Program-made: the position numbers and the translations under genes
From: Amanita rubescens
Lineage: Eukaryota; Basidiomycota; Agaricomycetes; Agaricales; Amanitaceae
Reading direction: 5' to 3'
Assembly: GCA_015039365.1 (NCBI GenBank)
Contig: WION01000009.1
Span: forward strand, 310,001 to 374,000
Length of the DNA: 64,000 bases
Shown: positions 9,496-21,551 of the stretch, piece by piece
Numbering within the stretch: position 1 is the first letter of the stretch
How the letters are laid out: every line of letters begins with the position of its first letter
The notes under the pieces: generated by a model
Seen by the model: the letters and a program-made list of their open reading frames with translations, nothing else
What the model was told of the DNA's origin: nothing
The model's database searches: none

Positions 9496-12400
9496 CTACC
9501 AGTTTAACCTGAAGCCATGGCAGTTCAGTCTGGACGGTAAATGAGAGGATGGGTGAGCCTCACCTTGCCTGCACAGCTTCCTTGCGCACAGTACGCTTGG
9601 GATCATCGAGGGACTTTGGCCAATTCTCGGGTAACCATGTTTTTGGATGGGTGCAAAATATCATAGCGCACTACTCCAGGCAAAGCCGCCAAGAAACGCA
9701 ATGCGGAAATTCTAATTCGCTGTTTACGGTGAAACATAAGCCCACGCTTCATGTGTTACGCCCAACTCACCACCGAGGGCGTCTGATCAACCATGCAATT
9801 ACGCAGCATCGCATTGACCAACGAGGTGGCATGTTCAGATATGATACTTTGCTCCAGCGTTTCACCGCTTCTAGCAGCATCAAACAAAGAGTCAATGACA
9901 CTGGCGCGAATATCGGCATCTGGCAAATCCAATCCGCGCAATAAAAGGGGCATTAACTGGCAAAGTTTAAGCCAGTTCCAAATCATTGGCAATCAACTCA
10001 CCTTAGGCATTGCATGTGCATATGCCGTTCTGGATACAGATCGGATAAGGGCTGTCAGTGCCACCAAATGAGCCGCCTGGGATTTGTTATCTATTTCGCT
10101 CGAAGCCATATCTATGCACAGGTCACGAATCATAGCTTACCATCCGAGTCCCGCGCGTTGGCTACAATCCGGGGAAGCACTTGACTAACATATTTCTGGG
10201 CGTATAGGAACTGGAAGGGATTAAACAAGTGGATTCAGGAATACTGACGAGCTCTTACTTTGACGTTTGCGTGATTTTTCTTTGTCAACACGCTGTCTAC
10301 CGCAACAACTTCCCCAATCGCTTTAGCGGCTGTCCACCCAATCACTTCGTCTTTTACGGCCTCAAATAATGCGTCTCGAAAGCGCATAGACAGCGGATGC
10401 CCTTTGACCAACAAACCCTTCGTCACCTTCAAGTAGTTAGCCTAGGAACTATTTGACGATTCAACGTCACAGACCCATGCGAATGCTTTAAGTGCTGCAT
10501 TACGGCGAACAGCGGGTTCGTTACCAGACAACACCTGTGTAGGCCAGATAGATTTGAGTGCATCATCCAAAAACGTAGAAGCATCTATTCAATGTCAGTG
10601 GAATGAATGGCCGATTACGAAGTATTTATCTCACCCTCTGTTCGCTTGTTCACTATGATTGATAGAATATGCCAGGCCGAGTCTCTCTGCAGATCATTGC
10701 TTGCTGAGTCGAGGCTCCACATGTAAATCTCATGTAGAAATAGGTTAAGGTCTGGAACGGGTACCATCACCTAAGGCACATCAGTTCAGCCTTCTTAAAA
10801 CGAGAAACGCTTGAATTCGTACCTCACTATGTAAAGGAATAATTACCGCAGCCACCAGAGCTATGATGTTTTTCTTGGCATCCGTGTCTCCCTTGGAAAA
10901 TTTAATTTGATTACGTTGCTAGGTCTATGTAGGACGTACCTTAAAAACATCGAGGTTCTTGTTCGAAGGCAACTTTTGAAAACCCTCTGCCAGACCTTGA
11001 AGATTGCCATGGAACAGTGCGTCCGTCAAGCTTTTGGCAAGTACTTCTTGTCGCCTGAAAACAAGTTTGTTCGTTCATGGATGCTACACAAAAAGATGAT
11101 ACGTACTGAAGTGTCAATGGCTGAATAATAGCGGCGATGACTTCGGCCGCCGTGCTGACCACCCGGTAGTCTGTTGCTGCCATATGTTGACTGTCGGATA
11201 GAATTGACGAATAAACGAACAGGTTGAATAATTGGGGGACCAGACGATTGACATATTTAGCAACGTCAGTGTGACCTTTCTCTGCTTTAGACGCCAGAGT
11301 ACGAGATATCGTAGTCAGAATCGCTTGTGCATAGGCGGACGTTGGCTCCAAGTCCTGTGCATCCACCTGTCCCTTTGGAACGCAGAGGATGTCAAGCTTG
11401 GTTGTCAGACGACTGACAAGCGTTTCAAACAGATTTGCCTGAGCACAAAGTTTGCTCAGTATCGCAAGGATGAGCCAACATTTTGCACGTTCCGTTACAA
11501 CATCTCGGGCAGGCGCAGTGTCTGGAAGCGCACTAAATAGGAGTGGCAGAGTCCGCTCGGCTATATGATGAGGTGCTATCATCGCTATCGTTGTTAACAA
11601 ATCAACTGTTTCATCACTGGACCAAAGTGAGTGTAACTTTCAATTTCTATCGAGACCATTACCTAGTATCATCGCCTCCGTCCGTTCCGACCTGTAATAG
11701 ATCGTTGATATTGTTCACGATGGTTCCTAATTCATCGTCAGACAAGAGCGCTTTCGTTGTCACCAAGCCATTGAGCGATCCTAATGCAGCCCGCCTTGAC
11801 GAAACGTTCCCAGTGCCATCATAGTAATTGTGTAAACATCTTCTTTATATGGGGACAAAGCTGACGAGTGCTCAGACTCTGAACTCTGGCCTGAAGAATC
11901 CCGAGCTGCGGTGATCAAATCAGAAAGAAGTAGCATTGTTGCTGGCCTAGTCAGAACTTCATCCGGATTCATGAATAGTTTGACAAGGTGCGGAACAGCT
12001 TGCGATATCGTAAAACGTGTGACGGAAGCTGCAGACGCATCGCATTTACGGTACGTTCGACTGTGGCGGAGAAGAGAACGCACGAGTAGTGGCAATAAAT
12101 GCACAAAGCACTTTTATGGCTGGTTTTGCCTGGCTCTTTTCTGGTTCTTTGAGTATCTGAATGCATTCGCTACAGGCTTCTCGGGCCAAGCCCTGAATGT
12201 CGTCATCACTCTCGAGGGAACTTTCCTCCGGGGAATAGATGGTCTTGATGAGTTCTTGCATAGTCATCAACGCTTCTTGCTCAGTTGTCGAATCCGTTGG
12301 TTGGAAGATCTACAGTCTAGTTTAAGCCATTGTTCGTGACTATAGAAATAACGTACTTCTAATTTGATGGAACTCCATAATTTTCTAGCAAAGGAGCGTG

Positions 12401-13639
12401 CGACAGCCGGTCCGTATACAGGTAAACATGAAGCAATTGACTGCAATGTGTCCCTCTATCACTTGATCAGCATTACCATACGTATACCCAAATTCCCGCC
12501 TTTACCTTCGTGACCGGTGATCCGGCCAAAAGTTTGTCCAGGAGCAATGGAATAGCTAGCGCGCCGAAAGACGGCGTTGCATTCATGCATTCTCTATTGG
12601 ACGCGTAAGGAGCGTTGCAATTGCTTGACCGGAATTATACCTGAGTGCCATACGTAGCTGGTCTGTGGATATATTGTATGGGTCGTTTGGTGGGGGGCGA
12701 AATGTGATCGGAAAATAGCAAAATGTGATGTTGAATAGCGACTATTCACCTGGTGAGTCGGGAGTAATGGGAACGGGGAACAGGGAACAGGGCGCACCTC
12801 TACGTGCCGAGTTATGTCAAATTCAATCAAGATAACCCTCGCAATCGCGAATGCTGTGAGCAGATTACGTGGATCCTTTTCTCCTTCTGCCAAAAATATA
12901 TAACCATCCAGAAATTCCTTGTTCATGCTCTTCAACGCTTCCTGATGTTAAAAAGAAACCCAAGGCAAAGCCGAGTGACGTACTTTCTCTATGTGCGGCC
13001 ATGAGTGTGTCGATGATGGTGAACACATGGAACCTAACGCCCTGGACCAGGGATTTCATTTTGACATACTCGAAGAATCTGTGAGCAGTCAGAAGCCCTG
13101 CATCATCGTGATACGTGATATACGTACGCTCGAATGACCGTGGTGGCCTCTTCGGAAGTGAAAGAAGGGAGTGCAGTCAATATAACGAGTCCTTTGAGCG
13201 CTGGTATTACTGTCTCTGTATCATCGAGTTTCCCGCAGTAGAATGATGTCAACACTTTGACTGCACCAACTATAAGCGTTTACATGACGCTCAAAAATAA
13301 ACATCACAACACCGGAAGCGATGTTCAATTTAGCTGGAGGGAGGCGTGCGATAACCGACGATAAAAAATCAACGCCTAAATGACAATGAGCAAGCACTTG
13401 CGGTCGAGAATCAGTGCACCTTTTGTCCTAGGTTCGTCCTCTTCCGATGTCAGGTATGGTCCAAGTGCCTTCACGACAGTGAGAAGACTAGTTTTATCGT
13501 TTGATATTTCTAAAATCTGGTTATCTTAGCACACGTAGTGGATTTTGGTATGACAATCATGCCTGAAACGGTTTCCTCCAGTTCTTCATCTCTCTCCTGT
13601 TGCAATCCAGGTTCTAACGAGGCGTTCCGTTGCTTCCAT
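9496..13639 (-). CDS. MMS19: MMS19-type HEAT-repeat protein of cytosolic iron-sulfur targeting
   Basis: MMS19 is the adaptor of the CIA targeting complex that delivers Fe-S clusters to DNA polymerases and helicases and to TFIIH/XPD. The chosen start at 13639 gives MEATERLVRTWIATG. N-terminal exons encode the conserved MKSLVQGVRFHVFTIIDTLM and SMNKEFLDGYIFLAEGEKDP. HEAT-repeat exons include LPRIVANA and PLLLRGLDLPDADIRASVID, and the C-terminal block reads DDPKRTVRKEAVQAR. About 15 short introns break the frame. One extra base in the G run at 9610-9612 disrupts the final conserved block; the rest reads through. The last exon and the stop (TAG at 9498-9496) are my best splice guess. The start is 164 bases from that of divergent NDUFAF7. 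Confidence 0.85.
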
Positions 13640-13803
13640 GTTTGCGGGAACGAGTGTGGCAAATACTATCAATCTGCCCCTAGCTTCCAACTGATTCGGT
13701 TCGCAAGTCAGTGAGTGGCACGTGCTCCGGATTTTTGGCGTGTCTACGTATTTCTCGTCTTGACACAACACTTCCAATCCAAGGCCCCTTGGCCTCGATT
13801 CGT
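13640..13803. promoter_or_regulatory. Divergent promoter of MMS19 and NDUFAF7
   Basis: There are 164 bases between the start codons of MMS19 (minus) and NDUFAF7 (plus), so both promoters must lie within or overlap this interval. I see no canonical TATA element. A longer NDUFAF7 frame reaches back to 13711, so the true spacer could be shorter. Confidence 0.4.
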
Positions 13804-15522
13804 ATGCCAGTTTTAGGCGTTGCAGCCCTCAGACGATGCATATCCAACAGTCATTCTTCTCATAGGTTTATTTCGCGCGCCCTTTCCTCTACGTCTCGGC
13901 GGCCACCTGAACCCAAGAGAAACAACACCGATGAGCCAAAGGACAAGTGGAATTACAACAAGGTTTCATTCAACGAGATACCTGAAGAGGAGGTCAAAGA
14001 CTACAAGTTCGTGACCGCCAACGAACTAGAGCAAAAAGCAGCCCCTCCCTGGCCGTGTTAAGATGCTCGTACGCGATTTTGTCGAGGACTCCCTGTATAA
14101 TCCACATTACGGTTATTTCGTGAAACAAGCAACCTATATTTGACACCAGAAATGCTCCCTTTGACTTTCCCTCTCTGAGGGATTCCACCGAGTTTCAGGA
14201 GGAGGTTGCCAAGAAGTATTCCGCGTATGGCTTAGACAAGCCCGATGGCCCGGGCAGACAGCTGTGGCACACGCCGACTGAGTTGTTCAAGGTAGCCTAC
14301 CGACGGCTGATACATTTTTAAATCTCACACTCTTGCTAGCCGTGGTACGGACGAGCCATTGCTCACTGCCTGGTGTCGGAGTACCTTCTCAAGTACTTTC
14401 CGTACTGAAGACTTCATCATCTACGAAATTGGAGCGGGGAATGGTACTTTAGCAATGGATATACTAGACTGCATCCAGGAAAAGTATCCGGATGTCTACG
14501 ACCGCACTCGCTATCACATCATCGAGATCAGCTCGAGTTTGGCACGGCAACAGAAGAAGAGGCTTTCTCAGCGCCACCCGTGCGCCAAAGTTACACATAA
14601 GAGCATATTTCGATGGAACATACGAGAGCCAGCTCCTTGTTTCCTGGTCGCCATGGAAGTAATTGTGAGTTTGACCACTAACGTTATAGGCTGACATTAC
14701 TGATTCCTTATTGAACAGGACAACTTTGCTCACGACGTTGTGAGGTACGATTTACGGACGCTACAACCGTATCAGGGAGTAGTCACGGTCGACCACGACG
14801 GAGAATTTGACATGTTGTATACACCGGTCACCGATCCGCTCATTAGGTCTTTCCTAGATATCCGGAAGAAACTTGGACACCAACCACCAATAAGCAGGGC
14901 CTTACGAACCTCGGAGACACTCCGGAAGGTTTTCGCAAATTTACCATTTGCGCCCAATCTCTCTGCAGAGGAATATATCCCCACCCGGATGCTCAGTCTT
15001 CTTCGTACTCTACGAGAATATTTCCCGCGACATCGACTCCTTCTATCCGACTTTTCTTCTTTGCCAGACACCATACCCGGCGTAAATGCTCCAGTCGTCC
15101 AGACCCGTCTCCAGAACGTTATGGTTCCATGCACAAAGTTGCTCGTAATGAGGGGCTATTTTGACATATTCTTCCCAACCAACTTTGAGCAGCTGAGAGA
15201 CATGTATGAATACATATTGTCTCAGCCAATTTCGGGCGCATCTCAGGATTCTTCGTACCCATCGTGGGTGTCTCAGTTATCGCTGAACTCGACGTCCATG
15301 GCTTTAGGTCAAGATTTCTTCTTCTCGTACCGACCAAGCGATAGACGAGCACCTCTAGACGGGGTGACCTCCTCCACTGGCCTGCCCGTTGGCGAGCGCA
15401 AATCCAGCGTTTTCACGCACTCAGAGTTCATGTCAACTTATGCGGATCTTGGCATGACAAGGTTGCGTAGCGGGGAGAATCCTTTATTAGATTTTTATAA
15501 AAACGTCAAATTCCTGTTCTGA
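13804..15522 (+). CDS. NDUFAF7: Mitochondrial protein-arginine methyltransferase NDUFAF7 (MidA family)
   Basis: NDUFAF7/MidA enzymes symmetrically dimethylate an arginine of the 49-kDa complex I subunit early in assembly, in the matrix. The start MPVLGVAALRRC at 13804 gives an Arg/Ser-rich, acid-poor presequence. The body carries KMLVRDFVEDSLYNPHYGYF, RQLWHTPTELF, the SAM-binding motif YEIGAGNGTLA and HIIEISSSLA, then a long uninterrupted 3' exon ending at TGA 15520-15522. Introns occur at about 14291-14339 and 14664-14717. Three single extra bases (C at 14053-14054, T at 14135, T at 14406) break an otherwise well-conserved frame within 360 bases, which looks more like sequence error than decay. 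In-frame upstream Met codons exist from 13711. Confidence 0.85.
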
Positions 15523-15590
15523 TCCACGCAGAACATATCTCACGGGACAGTTTGATGCAGGGTTATCGATGTTTAACCGCATGATGTATC

Positions 15591-16581
15591 TTAGGAACGC
15601 ACGATGTACAAGTAGTAATGAAACTCTTCTCCCAATTGCTTAATTTCCAGTGTCGTACCAGGCCTGGTTAAATATCGCTTTCTGAAGTGTGGTTGACCAA
15701 ATGAGAGGTATATGAATACACCATCCTTGCGCAAGACCCTAGAAATCCAATCTCAGCGCAGAGTTCGGCACTAATCAGGGTGGCGTCCCCACCGGATCGC
15801 CTCGTCTACTTCTTTGGTGCAGTCTTCAACGACAGACGCAGGAGGATCCTTGCGCTTGGTTTGACAATAATGTACGTAATTATATTATACCACTTACCCA
15901 AAGGCTCCCCTTAATCATCGCGTCCATGGTGCCTTTATGCGGTAAGCTGAAGAACACTGTAGGTCACTGTCATGAACCTTTGTCAATCACGACGTCGAAT
16001 GCGCCATCTTCAAACTTTAGGTCTCTGATATCCATTTCAAGCCCTGCGATGGGTTTAAAACAAGGTACTTCGCATGAGAAAGCATCAAGCTTACACTCCA
16101 TTTCAGGACGAATAATTTCATGTCGTTGACGCAGTTGTTCGATAACGACAGACGAATACTAATCGCAAGTTCAACCGCGCATCCAGAAGCACTGGACAAT
16201 ACTCACGTCAATGTTCACTATATTCTTATACCCGTCGTCCCACATCTATATGGTTGGCATAGTGAATGGGACGTTTATGGACATACTACCTCTTCCGACA
16301 ACTTTGAGTTTCCACAGCCAAGAACCAGGATGCGAGAGGATCTGAGTGGAATCAGATCGTGGAGATAAGACGCCAGATCCGCGTATGATTTGAACCAGTC
16401 GAAATGGGCATCGGAGGCTGATTCTCTAGATTCGCGCTTAAGTGGTAATCTAGCTGCGAACCGGGTTAGTGGCATACTCTGCATAGCGTTGGTTCCTACG
16501 TGCCAGTTATACGCTAAGTAATGCAACGAGCTACGGAAGTACGTACCAATATTCTTTCGAGCCAAAATCTGGGTGAGCCAT
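15591..16581 (-). CDS. Class I SAM-dependent methyltransferase, METTL13/EEF1AKMT4-like
   Basis: The spliced protein starts MAHPDFGSKEYW at 16581 and continues with an NQRYAE block, HFDWFKSYADLASYL, SAM motif I ILVLGCGNSKLSEE, DDGYKNIVNID, an EQLRQRHE helix, DIRDLKFEDGAFDVVIDKG and a C-terminal DGVFIYLSFGQPHFRKRYL. It ends YYLYIVRS and a TAA at 15593-15591. The DKGTMDAM and H-F-R motifs are those of the lysine/N-terminal methyltransferases acting on elongation factor 1A; substrate here is inferred from family only. Seven or so small introns all have usable GT-AG boundaries and I found no frame break. It shares a 98-base divergent spacer with the membrane protein at 16680. Confidence 0.85.
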
Positions 16582-16679
16582 CGGAAGAGATCTGAGATTC
16601 GGGTCAAGCGCAGATCATCGAAGCGAGTCACTGATATAAATTATGTACGTATTCTCAACTTGGGCCATATGTCCCACTA

Positions 16680-17496
16680 ATGGTGCGTTCTCTGGTCCTT
16701 GACCACACCGATCACAGTATCACCTACTCCGGTCGCTGGATAGGTTTTCCTGCAAGTTCATTTGACCGGTGAGCAGAACGCATCGGCAACCTTTGATTTC
16801 AATGGCCAGTCTACAGCATTCATTTCGCGCGTATGCTGAACTTTCTACTGCAGGTTCCTCTGTGTGTGTCACCGGATCCATAGGAATTGTCAGCCAGGAT
16901 GTACCTCTGTTATCCTTTATACTGGATGGCGAGGACAATGGCAAGTTATACATGTTCGACAGCGAACGTCCACACATTCTTTATTCCTCACCTCCCCTGC
17001 AGGAGGGTCACCATGTATTGTCTCTCACTCTTTTGACTAACGCATCTGTCCTTTCAATCGAGGGCATTCTGATTGCCACCAATGATGTGGAAACAGGATC
17101 CCCACTTCATATATTATGGACCAGGCACCGACTAGGAATTATTGGCATTGCCTGTGGGGTTCCCGTGCTCGTATTAATCGTCTTCCTTGCTCTATTTGTG
17201 TTCTTTCGACGGCGGAAGCGCGACGTCGGTGGGTTCCTCTTCATTGGCCTATGCGTAGTTTCATTTATGCGCACCTTGTAGTCTACAACTCCAAGGGCCC
17301 GTTACAGGTTGCCCTACCTACGACGAAAGAGGCGTTCACTGCCCGCAATTGCAGTACCTACGGTCTAACCTTCTTTCCGTACGATCCAGGCTCCGACAAC
17401 TTTACCCAACTACCACCCAAAAAGGCTCGGCCACGTCCAAAGATTACGCGACGATCCCTCGCCGTCGATGAGTGGAATTACAATGGCCGAATTTAG
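16680..17496 (+). CDS. Single-pass membrane protein with extracellular beta-sandwich-like domain
   Basis: The start at 16680 gives MVRSLVLDHTDHSITYSGRW. The ectodomain follows the pattern of a large agaricomycete family: TFDFNG, then SVCVTGSIGIV, LSFILDGEDNGKLYMF and ASVLSIEGILIAT. A single transmembrane helix (about IIGIACGVPVLVLIVFLALFVF) precedes a basic stop-transfer FRRRKR and a cytosolic tail with FFPYDPGSDNFTQLPP. No cleavable signal peptide is evident. Two extra bases (T at 16770, C at 16806-16807) disturb the ectodomain frame near an intron at about 16809-16854. A further intron lies in the tail region. Function is unknown; related proteins are assumed to be surface sensors or wall-associated. 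Confidence 0.65.
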
Positions 17497-17634
17497 CGCA
17501 TAGACTGTCCATCATTCCTTACTCACACATCTACATCCACTCCTTTTGTTGTATAACATTGGTACAATGTTTTCACATCCTGTAACATAGCTGTCGAGCG
17601 ATATAATCCTCTTGTTAGATTCTTTTATTTTATA

Positions 17635-18962
17635 TCACAGGAAGAAGGTTCGCCTCGTCGTCTCAAGATCGGACTAATAGGGGAATGAGCCAAAGTTGTT
17701 AACCTTGTTTGACTGAAATTCACCTTCCACTGCCAAATATACTCATCTTCCCTGGGTGGGACTACAGTTGCAACTATCTGCTTCTGAGGTTCTTCTTTTC
17801 CATCTTCTGAGCCTTCTTCCGTATCAAACTCCAACGGTTTTGGGGCTTCACCAAAGTTTCTGACCGCAGGTATGTTCTTTTTCACCCATCGCAGCTTTAA
17901 CGTAAAGCGGGGACCAATCTCCTGCATTGCCACTTTTTCGTCAGAGCGGAAGGCATAACTGTTGATTTCGATTTAGTGCGGTTGTTTAGTAGATGTCATC
18001 AGGCCATCTTACCGGTGCCGTCGGAAGAATAGAAAATCACGCTGATTATGTAGCGTAACCACCTGTCGGCCTTGGAATTCTGGCATCGGCGGAAACGTTG
18101 TTTGGAACATCCGTCCTACGAGGTGACCTAGCCGCGTTGTAAAGCCGTTCAAAACTAATTCTGGATGGTGGGGAGTCGCCCGCGCATGACCCTAGGACCA
18201 ACGTCGAACACGTCATGTACTGCCGACCCCGTAAAAAGCAAAGAAACGAACAAAGATATCTTTTGTCAACTCGATGGATGTCAGTTTGAAGTAAGCCGTG
18301 GGACCGCTAGGTAGATACACGAGTGTAATGGCATCTAGCTTCTCCGTTAGCAATGAGGAAGACATAGCTTAAGATGCGAACTCACTAGGATTCTTCATGT
18401 CTTCATTCACCACCAACAGATGCTTATACCCCCGCCCGGCAGCCCACCCAGCAATCCTCCCCATCTCGAAACCTTTTCCCTTCTTCCGCCGTATGAACTC
18501 TGCGCCAGGGAACACCCCTACCAGCTCGTCGCAGAAATCATAAGTCGCTCTCGTGGCCTTGGGCGACGTCGTAATCAATATTTTCGGAGGAATTGTTGGA
18601 TCGTCCGTAGCAAAATACTCTGCAAATGCATCTGACGCGATATCTGCAGCAATTTCCTCCTGTTCTTTCGACGGCTCGCTGGACGGTCCTGCTACGGTAA
18701 TGGTGGACGGATCGTACTCCCGCATATTGTCAAGCGTTCGTGGAGCATTCTCTTCCCGCCGTTTCTGGTGCATGGATTAGAAGGTCTTTCTTAACTCTAA
18801 GACAACACCCACTTTCTTTGCAGCTGGGTCATTCGCTTCTGTTTTGGCCAGAGCTAATCGTTTTTTGAGTTTTTCTTGGCTCTTGGCCTTCTTCTTTTTC
18901 TGCGCTATCTCTTCGCGCTTGATTTTGTTTTTAATTTGCGAGGGTTCGAACCGAGTTGTCAT
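17635..18962 (-). CDS. RPF1: Ribosome production factor 1 (Brix domain)
   Basis: Rpf1 is a nucleolar Brix-domain protein needed for 27S pre-rRNA processing and 60S assembly. The start [18 protein letters not shown] at 18962 leads into a Lys-rich helix, then [13 protein letters not shown] and the Brix core with [36 protein letters not shown] and LLVVNED. After introns come [19 protein letters not shown], the conserved [29 protein letters not shown] and [12 protein letters not shown]. The end is [11 protein letters not shown] and TGA (17637-17635). All junctions splice cleanly, including one at about 18186-18244 that at first looks like a frameshift. Confidence is high because the motif order is complete. 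Confidence 0.93.
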
Positions 18963-19097
18963 CTTGATATACCAGGCGTACTTGCAAACTGGTGACCGAC
19001 CGTTTGTTTGGCTTGTTGACAGCAGACCACACAACTTGGCGTATAGTACTAGTAGCTACCCTACGACAGATACACAACTTGCTACTTGGGTATCAAT

Positions 19098-21402
19098 TTA
19101 CAGTCTAGGCTTTGTAGCTTCATCCGTGTGCAATTCATACAGATCCTCCGCCGCTTTAGCAATTTCTTCAGTGAATTTTGCGTTGGGCATTTCCTTCCTG
19201 GATGTAATGGTATATTGCAAATAATCTAAAAGAGCAAGGATGAGACGCAAGTGTAGAAAATGAAATATAAATCACCGTTAAAGCCAGTCATATATGCAAC
19301 TCCAAAACCATCAGGTACAACCTGTAATTAACCTCAGCAGACGGTACAAGGAAAGATCGATTTACGCGCCTCTCCCCAGCCATAGACAGAAAAACGCTTC
19401 GAAAACACAGCTGAAGTACTTAAAACCCAGTAATTCGACCGTGTGTAAACAGGGTCCGTGAAAAGAGCTGGAAGGTCCTCCCCTTCTTTCAACAGCTTTT
19501 TTAAACCTAGTAATTGTGAGTCATGTTGTAACAAAACATATTTATCACTCACCTAACAAATGACGGTCAACGCCCTGTCCGGCGACGCAGTTTTTTGCAA
19601 GCGCCACGTGTTTTTGGGTGGCAGTTCTGAAGAGCTCTCTACGCATTTCTTTGCTGGCTCCGGAGTCGTCCATGCTTCGCACCCACTCATCCGATTCATT
19701 AGTAACGACCCGAATGGCTTCTGTTCGTCCTTTGAAGAATTTGCGCGTACTTGCGGCTTCGTATGTACCGCCATTTCTTTTCGCATCCCCGATAAGACGT
19801 TTATAAGCCAATTGCACAATCATCTGAGCCCATGCATCCGGAGAAATACCAAACTGCCTGATGGCAGATTTTCCATAGCTTGTGAGATGGTAGCTTAACG
19901 TCTGGCTCTGGATGAGTTCCCGAGCCGCTGAATCTGCCTTTGATATTGCTTCTGTAATGCTCGGAGAAATTTCCCAATCCAATGGCCTTGGCATTAGTGA
20001 GGTAGAGCCGGTTCCATGGTCGAAAGAGCGGTCGTGTAGCATCTCCAGGATATCGTCGCATAGTCTAACTGTGGGCGTACCGTCCATAACGGAATGCTCG
20101 CCCAAAATGCCAGCATACGCATTGTCGAAAACTATAAACTCTACGGGTTTATCAACCCAGCGATTTCGCAGTCCTATCGGGATGCCGTTCGCGATGTCGC
20201 CATGCCACAAGTACTGACTATGTTGCTCTGGAGTGAATGGCTTAGATGTGTCTAAACAGATGATAAACGCAGCGGAGTGGATATCATGGATGATAGCAGA
20301 GTTGTGAGGAGAAGATGCCAAATTTTGATAATCCTGTGTGGATCACTCAGCTGCATTCACCAAATCCTCAGTATGCATACCTTCGCCCAGACGTCTCGGT
20401 TGGAGGCTGTCAATACACCAACACCAGGGTAATCCCCGATAGTGTTGTCATATACGTGCTGCAGCTGCCTAGATAGTAAACATTGAGCATATCATCTATC
20501 TTAGGATACGGACCAAACCGACTTTTCAAATTCAGCCGTGCTGAGAATCCGTCCATTATCTGCTGCCTCCATCTTCCAAAACCTGTTGTTTCGGATGACG
20601 ATGATATGGCCCGTGTCGCCCGTGTCGCTAGACTTTGCATGTGTAATACTCCAATCTAGGCCTTGTGGACCTGGTACGCGGCAACAATCGAACATCCACC
20701 TAGACGCGAGTAAGAAACATATTGTTCGACTGGAGTTCCAAGTACCTAAATGTATCCATGCAAATGGGGCCTTCCTTTGTGATGTCGGGCTCGAGCAAAC
20801 CCTGTTTCAGTTGTTTCCTGAATATCATTGCCGCACGAGCAAGGCCCGCTGCTCGGGCAACCGGGGTCTGTGGAAGATGTGAAGGGGGCGCATCAAAGCC
20901 ATCTAGGACAATCAACGTATGCACTATTCACGAACATCGCGGATACTTACAATAATATGAGACGTTGACGACAACCTATACTCCGAATCAGTCATTTAAA
21001 TTGACATTGGAAACATATATGGATCACCGAGTCTCTGTATCCAAGATACGCCCCGTCATCCCACCACTGTTCAAGCCAGTGAGGGGTCAGTTTACTGCTC
21101 TCAAACAACCTTTTTTGAAGTTCTGGACCCTTGTTAAGGGCGAAATCGTCTATCTTCTTGTCCGCAGAGCTATATTCCTCGTTCGACCAAGCAATTGGTT
21201 TCAGGGTCTCCTTCAACCGTGCGAGCGTCTCGTTTAGCTCTGGCACTGGAAGTTTAGGGAGATTCCGTTGCGAGCCAAACGTGATGCCAGGCGATTCTGG
21301 AGCGACAGCCTTCCAGTCAAGGGGGCGGTTTGTTAACCTGACGGTAGACATTAGCCTGTACCGAGCAAAAGTTGTAGTGGGGCGACGCAGGACGAGGAGC
21401 AT
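19098..21402 (-). CDS. CAT2: Carnitine O-acetyltransferase, mitochondrial/peroxisomal
   Basis: This enzyme moves acetyl groups between CoA and carnitine, linking peroxisomal or cytosolic acetyl-CoA to mitochondria. The start MLLVLRRPTTTFARYRL at 21402 is a typical mitochondrial presequence, followed by LPKLPVPELNETLARL. The catalytic-histidine segment reads GEHSVMDGTPTVRL, and the CoA/carnitine-binding part includes TYEAASTRKFFKGRTEAIR. The protein ends ATKPRL, a PTS1-like tripeptide, so dual targeting to mitochondria and peroxisomes is plausible, as in yeast Cat2. Stop TAA is 19100-19098. The frame is clean across about seven short introns. The gene is divergent from the PB1-ZZ gene with 149 bases between starts. 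Confidence 0.92.
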
Positions 21403-21503
21403 TTACTAATAAATGGAGGGCGACTTGAGTATATCATGATTTCGGTCGGAAGCCGGTCCCCGGAGCCCGGTTCGCATAACCCCATTCTGTGGTTAGGGTC
21501 ACT

Positions 21504-21523
21504 GCACTGCGCACTCGCAGTGC
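21504..21523. promoter_or_regulatory. Perfect inverted repeat in the CAT2/PB1-ZZ divergent promoter
   Basis: Arms GCACTGCG and CGCAGTGC are perfect complements separated by the 4-base spacer CACT. The repeat sits in the 149-base gap between the divergent starts of CAT2 (21402, minus) and the PB1-ZZ gene (21552, plus), 28 bases from the latter. It could be a dimeric transcription-factor site or form a hairpin in a 5' leader. Function is inferred from location only. Confidence 0.4.
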
Positions 21524-21551
21524 GGCCGTGTAGAGTCAAACATTCATTCAC

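Noticed and set aside
18186..18244. Apparent frameshift in RPF1 between DIF and ARATPHH
   Set aside because: A GTTCGT...CCTAG intron joins the two halves in frame and restores the conserved block.
18945..18970. tRNA T-loop-like GGTTCGAA motif
   Set aside because: It lies inside the RPF1 start region and encodes conserved residues; no cloverleaf partners nearby.
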